The notes beneath the pieces were generated by a model. It did not search any database. It saw only the letters and a program-made list of their open reading frames with translations, and was not told where the DNA came from. DNA of 64,000 nucleotides from an uncultured Poribacteria bacterium. GTDB taxonomy: Bacteria > Poribacteria > WGA-4E > PCPOR2b. This document shows, one piece after another, positions 35,717 to 43,734 of this stretch (the stretch's first letter is position 1; every line of letters starts with the position of its first letter). A program made the translations under genes and the position numbers. The DNA lies in the NCBI GenBank assembly GCA_958296125.1, contig OY282444.1, positions 2,537,940 through 2,601,939 on the forward strand, written 5' to 3'.

Positions 35717-37216
35717 CTACTCCAATCCCGCCTCAGCTAATTCAATTGCTCTTAATCCCGCCCGCGCCTTGTTGACCGTTTCCTCGTATTCCATTTCGGG
35801 CACAGAGTCTGCAACGATACCGCCGCCCGCTTGGATGTAGGCGATGCCATCTTTGACGACAAGCGTGCGAATTGTTATTGCTGTATCCGCGCTGCCAGAG
35901 AAACTAAAATAACCGACGGCTCCACCGTAAGGACCCCGGCGGGTCGGTTCAAGTTCGTCAATAATCTCCATCGCCCGGATCTTGGGGGCACCGGATAGTG
36001 TCCCGGCAGGCAAGCAGGCGCGAATCACATCGAAGGGGGTCTGCCCCTCGCGTAATTCTCCGACAACGTGCGAGACAATGTGCATCACATGCGAGTAACG
36101 TTCGATTACCATCATCTCACTCACGTGGACAGTATGGTATTCGCAGACGCGCCCCAAGTCGTTTCGCCCAAGGTCAACGAGCATGACATGCTCTGCCTGC
36201 TCCTTCGGATCGGCGAGGAGTTCCGCTGCCAAGGTTTCATCTTCGGTCGGGGTTGCTCCACGCGGGCGGGTTCCCGCGATTGGACGCATCTCTACAACAC
36301 CGTCCTCAACGCGCACCATCATCTCAGGTGAGGCACCAGCAATCTGGAGTTCATCAAACTTGAGGTAGTACATATAAGGCGAGGGGTTCACGGTGCGCAA
36401 AGCACGATACGCATCAAATGTATCGACCGATATCGGCACGCTAAAACGCTGCGATGGCACAACCTGAATGATGTCCCCCGCGGCGATATACTCCTTTGCT
36501 CGAAGGACAACCTGATGGTAATCTTCCTTCGTAAAGTTTGACGTAACAGGCACATTGTTCGGGCTTCCATCCGGCTGTTTGACCCCGCCTGCGAGAGGGA
36601 AAGAGGGGGACAACGGCTGTTGGAGTTTGGCAGTGAGCTCGTCAATATGATCGATTGCCTGCGCGTAGGCTTCGTCAACGTCCCTATTGATGTGGGCATT
36701 GGCGACCACCTTAATCTGATTATTCACATGGTCAAACACCAAGAGGGTATCGGTGACCATGAAAAAGCAATCAGGTAGCTCTCGATCATCCACGGTAGTG
36801 TCGGGGAGGTCCTCGACGAAACGCACCATGTCGTAGTTCAGGTAGCCAACCGCCCCACCGTAAAACCGTGGCAATCCCTCAACCTCAACGGGTTGGTAGC
36901 GAGTCATCAATTCTTCAAGCTCCTCTAACGGATCTTCGCTTTCCCGTTCAACCGTTTGCCCGGTTCGGAGGTCATCGATCCGGACCAGATTGCCGCTGCT
37001 CCGAAGTAGGATTGATGGGTCACTGCCGAGAAACGAATACCGAGCGACGTGTTCACCGCCTTCAACGCTCTCCAACAAAAATGCGTGATCCGTTGCGCCA
37101 ATCTTGTAAAACGCGGACACAGGCGTTTCCATATCCGCCAAGATTTGTTTGTAAACGGGAATCAAGTTACCGTGTTGCGCTTTTTCTCGAAAATCTTCTA
37201 AGTTTGGGTGATACAT
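35717..37216 (-). CDS. trpE: Anthranilate synthase component I
   Basis: 499 residues. The N-terminal domain has the tryptophan feedback site LLES in HAFLLESVEGGEHVARYSFLG near residue 48. The chorismate-binding domain shows PSQRFSVPI, SPYMYYLKFDELQIAGASPEMMV, PIAGTRPRG, DLGRNDLGRVCEYHTV and GTLSGAPKIRAMEI. It makes anthranilate from chorismate with TrpG. The LLES motif predicts inhibition by tryptophan, and the upstream leader peptide predicts attenuation as well. It lies 20 bases after hisI. Confidence 0.95.
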   Translation of the reverse strand: MYHPNLEDFREKAQHGNLIPVYKQILADMETPVSAFYKIGATDHAFLLESVEGGEHVARYSFLGSDPSILLRSSGNLVRIDDLRTGQTVERESEDPLEELEELMTRYQPVEVEGLPRFYGGAVGYLNYDMVRFVEDLPDTTVDDRELPDCFFMVTDTLLVFDHVNNQIKVVANAHINRDVDEAYAQAIDHIDELTAKLQQPLSPSFPLAGGVKQPDGSPNNVPVTSNFTKEDYHQVVLRAKEYIAAGDIIQVVPSQRFSVPISVDTFDAYRALRTVNPSPYMYYLKFDELQIAGASPEMMVRVEDGVVEMRPIAGTRPRGATPTEDETLAAELLADPKEQAEHVMLVDLGRNDLGRVCEYHTVHVSEMMVIERYSHVMHIVSHVVGELREGQTPFDVIRACLPAGTLSGAPKIRAMEIIDELEPTRRGPYGGAVGYFSFSGSADTAITIRTLVVKDGIAYIQAGGGIVADSVPEMEYEETVNKARAGLRAIELAEAGLE

Positions 37217-37236
37217 GGGAGTCTCCTTAAAATCTA

Positions 37237-37617
37237 TCAGTACACTGCATCCGGATCAAAAACCTTTTCACCAACAATGCGCGTGGAATTGCCATGGGGG
37301 GAGACTTCCCGAAAGAAACAGGAGCGGTAGCCGGTGTGGCACGCCCCGCCTTTCTGTTCGACTTTGATGAGCAGCGCATCACCATCACAATCAAAGGCGA
37401 CCGTTCGCACAGCTTGTGTGTGTCCTGAAGTCTCGCCCTTGATCCAGTATTCCTGGCGGGAGCGGCTCCAGAAGCAGACACGCCCTGATTCTAATGTCTT
37501 CCGCACTGCCTCGCGGTTCATATAGCCAACCATGAGGACCTCTTTGTTTTCGTCATCCTGTATAATGGCAGGAATTAAACCGTTCTGATCGAGTTTAAGT
37601 TGATCAAGTATTTCCAT
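37237..37617 (-). CDS. hisI: Phosphoribosyl-AMP cyclohydrolase
   Basis: 126 residues. [47 protein letters not shown] and [13 protein letters not shown] are the HisI signature; the Cys residues and acidic DCDGD bind zinc and magnesium. It opens the purine ring of PR-AMP in histidine synthesis. It is the stand-alone form without HisE. ATG 37617 is preferred because AGGG lies five bases upstream; ATG 37629 has no ribosome site. It is the first gene behind the attenuator. Confidence 0.95.
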   Translation of the reverse strand: MEILDQLKLDQNGLIPAIIQDDENKEVLMVGYMNREAVRKTLESGRVCFWSRSRQEYWIKGETSGHTQAVRTVAFDCDGDALLIKVEQKGGACHTGYRSCFFREVSPHGNSTRIVGEKVFDPDAVY

Positions 37618-37652
37618 TTTTTCCCTCATTTAACAGAGAATAGGCATAAAAA

Positions 37653-37688
37653 AAGCCGTAGACAACGGGGTGCGCATGCCTACGGCTT
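37653..37688 (-). terminator. Attenuator terminator before hisI
   Basis: On the minus strand AAGCCGTAG (37680-37688) pairs perfectly with CTACGGCTT (37653-37661), followed by a run of T continuing to 37648. It lies between the leader peptide and hisI, so it would stop transcription before the operon. The loop segment GCACCCCGTT (37664-37673) can pair with AACGGTGTGC (37726-37735) inside the leader with one mismatch, a possible competing fold. Confidence 0.8.
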
Positions 37689-37711
37689 CGGTAGAGTATG
37701 AGTCCAAAAGT

Positions 37712-37810
37712 TTATCTCAGCACAGGCACACCGTTTCCCTCAACACAACGCCACCAATGCCAATGATAAGACGCGATTTGAAACTGTGGTTGTCGGTTCA
37801 GGGTTTGCAT
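37712..37810 (-). CDS. His/Trp leader peptide of the hisI-trp operon
   Basis: A 32-codon minus-strand frame, ATG 37810 to TAA 37712-37714, with GAAAGG four bases upstream. It encodes MQTLNRQ... and, at residues 14-22, SYHWHWWRC, that is three Trp and two His codons within five positions. It follows a good promoter and precedes an intrinsic terminator, the arrangement of ribosome-mediated attenuators. Stalling at Trp or His codons when the matching charged tRNA is scarce would favour read-through into hisI-trpE-trpG. The frame, codons and hairpin are seen directly; the regulation is inferred. Confidence 0.85.
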   Translation of the reverse strand: MQTLNRQPQFQIASYHWHWWRCVEGNGVPVLR

Positions 37811-37846
37811 AGTGCCTTTCAACTTCCTAATTATCTGGATGCTTAA

Positions 37847-37876
37847 AGAATATCACAATCCCAGTCTCGGTGTCAA
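37847..37876 (-). promoter_or_regulatory. Promoter of the hisI-trp operon
   Basis: Minus-strand TTGACA (37871-37876), 18-base spacer, TATTCT (37847-37852) with an extended TGA just before the -10. About 35 bases upstream of the leader ATG. Confidence 0.7.
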
Positions 37877-37946
37877 GAAAATTGATCGGCAATTCTCCTC
37901 GCCTTATTTTTTAGGTAGGCCGCGGAAAATTACCGATGCGGTGCCC

Positions 37947-38759
37947 TCACCCAACCAACGGCTTCAAAAACTCGATGCTTCGACGTGCAATTGTCTCTGG
38001 ATCCGGCTTAAAGTTGAAGACTTCGGTCGAAAGATAACCGGTGTAATTAATCTCTTTCAGTGCCTCGATAATCGGTGGATAATCCACGTTACCGGAACCG
38101 GGGAGGTATCCGTTATCATCGTTGGTGTGAAAATGCGCCACATGTTCGGCGTATTTGCGGATCTGCGTGGGCATGTCCAAATTTTCGGCGGCTGTGCTTG
38201 TGACATCAAGGATGATTTGGAAATTCGGATTATCCACCGCTTTGACCATCTCTACCGCAGCCGCCGGTGTATTGATGAAATTTGTGCTTTGGCTTGTCAA
38301 CGGTTCCATGCACAAGATGATATCCTGTTCCTGAGCAAATTCGGCGCACGTCGCGAAGGTTTCCTGTGCATAACGCCACGCTTGCTCTGGTGTCAGTGGA
38401 TCCAGCACATTGCGTTCATTGGGCGAACCGATGACCATAATCTTCCCACCCAGATCGGCACAACATGTGATCAGCGCGAAAAAATAATCCTGTGTTCTCT
38501 CGCGGATGTCTCCATTGGGGTGATTGACGTGCAACCCCTTTGGCGAGACCAGCAGCCAATGAAGTCCGGCGATTTCAATCTTCGCTGCATCCGCCGCTTT
38601 TCGGATGCGATCTCTATCGGTTTGGCTGATGTCCAACACCGCTTCTGCGAGCGTGAAAGGTGCGAGTTCCACCGCATCGTAGCCGAGTTTGGCAGCACAC
38701 AGAAAAACATCTTCAATCTGCCAATCCTCAAACATTTCGTTGCAGATAGCCAGTTTCAT
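37947..38759 (-). CDS. Sugar phosphate isomerase/epimerase (xylose-isomerase-like TIM barrel)
   Basis: About 270 residues. KLAICNEMFEDWQIEDVFLCAAKLGYDAVELAPF at the start, IILCMEPLTSQSTNFINT (metal Glu), FQIILDVTSTA, HVAHFHTNDDNGYLPGSGNVDYPPI (His/Asp metal ligands) and YLSTEVFNFKPDPE at the end match AP-endonuclease-2-like TIM barrels. It isomerises or epimerises an unknown sugar using a divalent metal. ATG 38759 has AGGAG upstream. A long plus-strand frame over the same DNA is a shadow. Confidence 0.85.
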   Translation of the reverse strand: MKLAICNEMFEDWQIEDVFLCAAKLGYDAVELAPFTLAEAVLDISQTDRDRIRKAADAAKIEIAGLHWLLVSPKGLHVNHPNGDIRERTQDYFFALITCCADLGGKIMVIGSPNERNVLDPLTPEQAWRYAQETFATCAEFAQEQDIILCMEPLTSQSTNFINTPAAAVEMVKAVDNPNFQIILDVTSTAAENLDMPTQIRKYAEHVAHFHTNDDNGYLPGSGNVDYPPIIEALKEINYTGYLSTEVFNFKPDPETIARRSIEFLKPLVG

Positions 38760-38782
38760 GGTTAACTCCTGATTCCGTTTAA

Positions 38783-39379
38783 TTAAAGATTTTCCTTCCA
38801 CCGTTGGATGAGACCTGTATCAACGTCAAATTGGTCCAGCACTTTCGTGATGACGAAATTAATCATATCATCAACCGTCTTGGGGAAGTGGTAAAAACCC
38901 GGCATCGCAGGCAACACCACAACGCCAAGTTGAGAGAGCTTGAGCATATTTTCGAGGTGGATAGGACTGAGCGGCGTTTCTCGTGGCACGAGGACCAGTT
39001 TACGCTGCTCTTTGATGCACACATCGGCGGCGCGCTGGATGAGGTTTCGGGAGATGCCAGCCGCTATTGCGCCGATAGTCCCCATGCTGCACGGTGCAAC
39101 GACCATACCCACGGTGCGAAAGGAACCGCTGGCAATCGATGCCCCGATGTCGGACTGATGGTGGTAAATCACCTGATCTGAGGAATAGCCGATTAGGGAT
39201 TCGAGGCGGAAATTATCCAAATCTATGCGGAGCTGTAGTTCTTCCCATAGTGCCCTTGCGCCGGAGTCGGAAATCGTCAAATGGATTTCATAGTCGCCGC
39301 ATTGGGTGAGGGTATCCAGCAGACGCACACCGTAGATGACGGCACTTGCTCCCGTTATCCCGATAATTATGCGTTTCAA
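38783..39379 (-). CDS. ubiX: Flavin prenyltransferase UbiX
   Basis: 198 residues. GITGASAVIYGVRLL, the HQSDIGASIASGSF loop, VVAPCSMGTIGAIAAGISRNLIQRAADV, VPRETPLSPIHLENML and PAMPGFYHFPKTVDDMINFV are the UbiX/Pad1 signature. It adds dimethylallyl to FMN to make the prenyl-FMN cofactor of UbiD-type decarboxylases. No ubiD is in the window. The start is TTG 39379, with GGGAGG five bases upstream, and it overlaps the stop of a 29-codon upstream frame. Confidence 0.92.
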   Translation of the reverse strand: MKRIIIGITGASAVIYGVRLLDTLTQCGDYEIHLTISDSGARALWEELQLRIDLDNFRLESLIGYSSDQVIYHHQSDIGASIASGSFRTVGMVVAPCSMGTIGAIAAGISRNLIQRAADVCIKEQRKLVLVPRETPLSPIHLENMLKLSQLGVVVLPAMPGFYHFPKTVDDMINFVITKVLDQFDVDTGLIQRWKENL

Positions 39380-39465
39380 GCAATCCTCCCAGCTTCTTGA
39401 GGCATCATGTGTAATGGTTCAGGTAATTTCTGAACCTGCTCACCAACCCTTTCCGCAGTTACCAT
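39376..39465 (-). CDS. Tiny 29-residue frame overlapping ubiX (antitoxin-like relic?)
   Basis: ATG 39465 with AGGAG upstream encodes MVTAERVGEQVQKLPEPLH and a short tail. The first 18 residues look like the start of DUF2281-type antitoxins (TAERxxEQVQKLPEPL). Its TGA overlaps the TTG start of ubiX. It may be a truncated antitoxin gene that now acts as a coupling leader for ubiX. Confidence 0.45.
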   Translation of the reverse strand: MVTAERVGEQVQKLPEPLHMMPQEAGRIA

Positions 39466-39489
39466 GGCAGTCTCCTGATAAACAGCGTA

Positions 39490-40752
39490 TTATTCTTCAT
39501 CAAACGGCGGCAGGTTGTCGGCAGCGTCAAACGCAAATGGTTTCAGTTCGCCGATGACCTCTAGATCGGTGCGCAGTTTTGCATCTTCAAGTAGGCCTTC
39601 GGAGATATCCACCTCTGCTAGACCGAGGGTGCTTTCAATTCGCACGACTTTCGTCTGTTCGGGTGGGGTCAGTCCAACCGTGTTCAATGCAATCTCGATA
39701 GCTTCCCGGTCTGTGTCGTAATAGAAGGGCGTTTTCGATTTCTGCGGGCCCATTCCGGTGATGCCATTCATGTACGTCGCGTGCCGATCCATCTTTTCCA
39801 CAAGACGCGTCGTTGTGAAGTCCGCCAGTCCAACCCCTGTCGCGTTGCCATCGCTATCGTCTGTCAGGTCTCGGACAAAGATTCGCACAATCGCGGGCTT
39901 CTCTGGCTCTGGCTCGAGGATCTGCATCATACGACCGATGATGTTTGTATCCATCCCGGTCCCACTGATATTCTTGCCCATCCAATCTACGATTAAGAGG
40001 TCAAAGGCATCAAACGGAAGGCGTCCCATCAACGATTTGGATTCGACGAGAAGTTCGCGCTCGCGACGCATCATCTCACCGGCGCGCATCGCGGCAACTT
40101 TCGCTGTCTGTTCGTGTGCGTTCTCGACCAATCCCACGCCAAAAGCAACCCTCCCGGCATCTAAGAGCAAGCCAGTAACTGTCCGGATGACATGCTCAAA
40201 CCCGTAGTGGAAAAAGGCGCGGTGGTACATATTCGCACCGTGCTGCTTACCAAACCCAATCGTCAACATCTTCAGCAGACCGCTCTCAATCGTGCCGCTG
40301 AAATCGGTGTGTGCTTTAATCCGATTGATTGGGACAATGTGATCTGCTTCGGCGGCGTAGGTATCAAGGTAAACCGGCAACCCGTCGGCGGTCTGACCGA
40401 TCTCAACAACCTCCATCGTTGCCTTCACCGGTGCCCCGACCGTCTCTTCGGTAACCCCGTAATGCTCCAGCACGGATCGCTGTCCTTCTGCGGTTGCGCC
40501 GCCGTGGCTCCCCATCGCTGGCACAACAAACGGTTTTGCGCCGATGCCCTTGAGATAATCCACCGTTGCTTTAATGACGACATCAATGTTTGCAACTCCA
40601 CGGCTGCCGCCGCCAACAGCGACGCTATCCCCTTTGCCGATAATTGATGCCGTGCCGATTTGATCTAATTCCGCTCTAACTGCTGCGGGCAAATCTGCGA
40701 CGACAGGTGCATTAAAATGTTGCTTTATACGAATCATCCTTGGTAGTGCCAT
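39490..40752 (-). CDS. LarA-like (DUF2088, nickel lactate racemase N-terminal type) protein
   Basis: 420 residues. VAVGGGSRGVANIDVVIKATVDYLKGIGAKPFVVPAMGSHGG and HIVPINRIKAHTDFSGTIESGLLKMLTIGFGKQHGA resemble the LarA/DUF2088 superfamily, whose founding member racemises lactate with a nickel-pincer nucleotide. The usual partner genes larB, larC and larE are absent nearby. Many LarA homologues act on other 2-hydroxyacids, so the substrate is open. A small gap with a tiny frame separates it from ubiX. Confidence 0.75.
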   Translation of the reverse strand: MALPRMIRIKQHFNAPVVADLPAAVRAELDQIGTASIIGKGDSVAVGGGSRGVANIDVVIKATVDYLKGIGAKPFVVPAMGSHGGATAEGQRSVLEHYGVTEETVGAPVKATMEVVEIGQTADGLPVYLDTYAAEADHIVPINRIKAHTDFSGTIESGLLKMLTIGFGKQHGANMYHRAFFHYGFEHVIRTVTGLLLDAGRVAFGVGLVENAHEQTAKVAAMRAGEMMRRERELLVESKSLMGRLPFDAFDLLIVDWMGKNISGTGMDTNIIGRMMQILEPEPEKPAIVRIFVRDLTDDSDGNATGVGLADFTTTRLVEKMDRHATYMNGITGMGPQKSKTPFYYDTDREAIEIALNTVGLTPPEQTKVVRIESTLGLAEVDISEGLLEDAKLRTDLEVIGELKPFAFDAADNLPPFDEE

Positions 40753-40835
40753 TGGTTCAGTCCTCCATATCTGTGAAATGCTGCTACCATGTTACCAGAA
40801 GTTGGGGCGAATAACAAGAGAGAAATGCGTGGTGC

Positions 40836-41049
40836 TAGGGCTATTTAGTTTTCGGTTTTTTGACCGATTTTGGCGGGTAGTCCGTTCCCCCGCAAGCTTG
40901 CTCTGTCCGTTCCGAGACCCCGTGCCGAGGGCAGGCCAGGCGGAACGGAGCGGGACAGGCGAGACCATGGAATAACCTCCCTCAATCCCCCCGTAGACGA
41001 GACCAGGGAATGACCCCCCTCAGTCCCCCCGCAGGCGGGGGGAGGGGGC
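40836..41049 (+). repeat. MITE-like repeat, copy D (right end lost)
   Basis: Starts with GGGCTATTTAGTTTTCGG and GACCGATTTTGGCGGG, contains the GTTCCGAGACCCCGTGCC module and the C-rich/G-rich core. The conserved CCGAAGAATTAAATGACC end is missing; instead the core runs straight into an aroF fragment on the opposite strand. Confidence 0.6.
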
Positions 41050-41112
41050 CTACATCGGGGGCACGGTGTCAATAGATTGTTGTTCCGCTCCTACTTTCAT
41101 AACGATGACCAT
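41050..41112 (-). pseudogene. DAHP synthase N-terminal fragment
   Basis: ATG 41112, preceded by GAGGAGATATATC, encodes MVIVMKVGAEQQSIDTV and then PPM-stop. The first 17 residues are the start of type AroF/KDOPS-like DAHP synthases (MIVVMKPGATxEQIDxV). The frame then enters MITE copy D and stops, so the rest of the gene has been lost or moved. Confidence 0.65.
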
Positions 41113-41169
41113 GATATATCTCCTCGACCAATTCGTTCTACCTTCTAAGCGTGGATTTGAAAGGGGAGG

Positions 41170-42750
41170 CTATTTTTTACTCAGGCTCACCCGCTCGACT
41201 TCTCCCGGTTCAATGCACAAATCCTTCCAATCTGACTTTGTCTCCATGTCTGTTTTCGGGCACCAAGAAAAAGATAACGTTGAGTCGCCGCCATTATAGA
41301 ATACTACATCCCCTTGACCGTCTACAAGCGGCCGAATAAGCGATAAGAGGTTCTGCGGTAGGCAATGTTTGCCGTCCTGCGTCCGCACCTCCAAGGTCGG
41401 CACAACTGCGCTCTGGTGTTCACGAGTGCCAAGCAGAAGCGGACCGTAGCACGCTGTGACGGCTCCATGGCCCCAATTTCGTCCATGCCCCGCTGCGACT
41501 GAACAGACAGCACCGCCCATATCCGCATGTTCCCTACCACCGCGAAGCACTCTCCGTGCCATCGTTAGGCGTGTTGATGCGCTTCGGAACGCCCGCATCG
41601 CAAACTCCATGTTGCCGGTAATCTGATAAGCGAGGGTCATGGCTGCTGTCGAAGGCTCCCTGATTGGCTGCACGGAACCGTCGTCCGACCATTCACCCCA
41701 ATATGCCATATCTGCTCGGCGGCCAACGCCCGGCTCCCGTCGCCGGATCTCCTGCGGAAAGATGAGCGCAAGCTGTTTCGGTGAGGGTGGCAGCCTACCC
41801 AGTTGATCGTGAATACACTGGTCAAAAGTAGTATCCTCGAATGTCCAGCGGTAGTAACTGATTGCGGCGACACCGGGGTCGTTGTACGGGTCAAGCAAGG
41901 ATTGAATGAGTGGTTCGACAATTCGCTTTGCCGCGTCTCTGAAAATCGTATCCCCCAACAGATGGTAGAGATCGCCCAACGCGTAAATCGCACCGGAGGC
42001 AAGCAGATTTTCAATTCCCGCCAATGGATCGCCTGAGAGGTGATGCGTGCCGTGAGCGGCAAGCCCGTGTAGTTTCCTCTCTTCAACTTCTGCCTCGCCT
42101 AAGCCATTGCCCTCTAAGTCCCACAGCAGCGGCATTGGCGATTCAGCAGCGATGATCCGCTCTGCACGTTTCCGACCATATCGCAATGACCAATCAAGGT
42201 AACGTTCTTCCCCCGTGACCCGATATGCCGCCAGCGCGATATGGATGAATCGGAAGTGTTCGGCAATCTCATACGCTGTCTCTGGGTCCGGTTGAACCGT
42301 TCGGCTCCCGATGTAGTAGCCGTAAAACGTATCACGGTCATAATCGTACCAAGCGGGGATCTCCTCCACCCAATTCCCGATGTGCTCGGCGGCATCCGTC
42401 AACATCGAGCGCGCTTGCTGATCGTCCGGCACAAGATCTATGTATCGCGGCAGAAATAGCAGAAACGGTTCCGTGCCGTGATGCGCTTCCGCCTCTGGCT
42501 CATAGCCGTGCAGACACTCCCGTTCAATCCAACCCGCCAATGCGGATTTCAGGTCCCCAAAATGTTTCAAAACGGTTCTATCGCCGGTTACAAGGTAGTG
42601 CGGAAACCACGCCAAGGCATAATTGGCTTCATCTTCACCGCCACCGTTTGGTCCGGGCGGATCAAGTGCCATGCTCTGCTTCAGCCATTGATCCATCTCT
42701 TCGCGGAGATCTATATAGTATTTATAGCATTCTTGAAGGATGTCGTTCAT
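41170..42750 (-). CDS. Putative six-hairpin (alpha/alpha-toroid) protein, function unknown
   Basis: 526 residues without a signal peptide. Repeated helical pairs (EDEANYALAWFPHYLVTGDRTVL; FRFIHIALAAYRVTGEERYLDWSLRYG; ASGAIYALGDLYHLLGDTIF; AAMTLAYQITGNMEFAMRAF) have the pattern of alpha/alpha toroid glycosidases and lyases. The C-terminus is a short beta domain (LEVRTQDGKHCLPQN; GDVVFYNGGDSTLSFSW). Perhaps carbohydrate-active; no catalytic residues assigned. Confidence 0.6.
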   Translation of the reverse strand: MNDILQECYKYYIDLREEMDQWLKQSMALDPPGPNGGGEDEANYALAWFPHYLVTGDRTVLKHFGDLKSALAGWIERECLHGYEPEAEAHHGTEPFLLFLPRYIDLVPDDQQARSMLTDAAEHIGNWVEEIPAWYDYDRDTFYGYYIGSRTVQPDPETAYEIAEHFRFIHIALAAYRVTGEERYLDWSLRYGRKRAERIIAAESPMPLLWDLEGNGLGEAEVEERKLHGLAAHGTHHLSGDPLAGIENLLASGAIYALGDLYHLLGDTIFRDAAKRIVEPLIQSLLDPYNDPGVAAISYYRWTFEDTTFDQCIHDQLGRLPPSPKQLALIFPQEIRRREPGVGRRADMAYWGEWSDDGSVQPIREPSTAAMTLAYQITGNMEFAMRAFRSASTRLTMARRVLRGGREHADMGGAVCSVAAGHGRNWGHGAVTACYGPLLLGTREHQSAVVPTLEVRTQDGKHCLPQNLLSLIRPLVDGQGDVVFYNGGDSTLSFSWCPKTDMETKSDWKDLCIEPGEVERVSLSKK

Positions 42751-43314
42751 TAAGTCCTCTCACAAGTTTAGGTCAGGCATCTGACAGCACCGGTAATTCA
42801 GGCACATACTGATATTCCGGATCCGTCTTCTGTTTCTTTAGAAGGTCCTTATGCTAGTTACTAAGGAGCTGGGAAAATCAACTCTTTAATCTGTAAAAAC
42901 GCCTCTTTTTGAATAGCCGATTCAGATAAGGGAACCGATTGGGGGCTGGTTCAATTCGGACAGTAGTTGTGTTTCGATGGGCCCTCCCTTCCATTCGGCA
43001 ATCCATATCATAGCGACTCACTCCCTATTGCTACAAGGAGGGGGGCCGGAGTCATGGTGCGAGTTTTATCCCAATGGCATCAACAATGACAGAAGTCCAT
43101 AGACAGAAGTCATCGAAATCGGTTATCATATTGTTAGCCTCTAGTTTTGGATGGATTATCAAGTTCATCCATAGTAACAGACTGGAGGGCCTTTTAACGT
43201 CCTTTTTTTATTGCCGATAAAAATAAAGGGAAGTTAATTAGCATAAGGCCCTGCTAGCAACTTGGGTTATTATACTAGAGGTGCGGCGGTGGGTAAAGGC
43301 AAATTCCAAGGGGC
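42751..43314. other. Gene-poor intergenic region
   Basis: Nothing clearly coding. On the minus strand 42782-42845 ends an open stretch KQKTDPEYQYVPELPVLSDA-stop, which looks like the tail of a lost gene; its family is unknown. 43257-43274 holds GCAACTTGGGTTATTATA, repeated at 46535 and, diverged, at 19241. Confidence 0.4.
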
Positions 43315-43465
43315 TAGGGCTATTTAGTTTTCCATTTTTTGACCGATTTTGGTGGGGCATCTTGGCCCCCTCCCCTCGCTTGCGGGGGGCTAAAGGGGGG
43401 TCAGTCCCTGGTCAAGGGCGGTCAGTCCCTGGGCACGGCACGGACCGAAGAATTAAATGACCCTA
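43315..43465 (+). repeat. MITE-like repeat, copy E (complete, shortest)
   Basis: TAGGGCTATTTAGTTTTCC at the left and CCGAAGAATTAAATGACCC at the right, with the C-rich/G-rich hairpin and two GGTCAGTCCCTGG units between. About 151 bases, the best copy for defining the ends. Confidence 0.7.
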
Positions 43466-43514
43466 CCTAGTTACAGATCAAATGCTCCCTTCTAAGGGAT
43501 AGTTGTCTCATTAC

Positions 43515-43540
43515 AACGGAATAATCCGTTAGTTTTTTTT
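43515..43540 (+). terminator. Weak terminator-like hairpin
   Basis: AACGGA-ATAA-TCCGTT followed by AGTTTTTTTT. There is no plus-strand gene close upstream, so its role is unclear. Confidence 0.35.
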
Positions 43541-43554
43541 CTGCCTTGTGGTTC

Positions 43555-43583
43555 TTGCCATAAAGTCTAATGTTTGGTATACT
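43555..43583 (+). promoter_or_regulatory. Promoter of the TPR-threonine aldolase operon
   Basis: TTGCCA (43555-43560), 17-base spacer, TATACT (43578-43583), about 150 bases before the ATG at 43735. Confidence 0.55.
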
Positions 43584-43734
43584 ATAATCAATTGCCGGTT
43601 CACTCATTAAGGAATTTCCTTAAGCCTATTTGTCTGTCAATACGCTCGTACCAAGACGTACCAAGACCAAAAAATGATACAAAGACACCCATTCTTTCGA
43701 TGGGTGGATAAACTGTATCTGAAGGAGATTTAAT

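Noticed and set aside
37812-38765. 317-codon plus-strand frame
   Set aside because: Antisense to the TIM-barrel isomerase at 37947-38759; Cys/Arg-rich nonsense composition and no ribosome site.
39490-40752. Calling the DUF2088 protein lactate racemase (larA)
   Set aside because: The cofactor-synthesis genes are absent nearby and the nickel-pincer Lys could not be placed with confidence.
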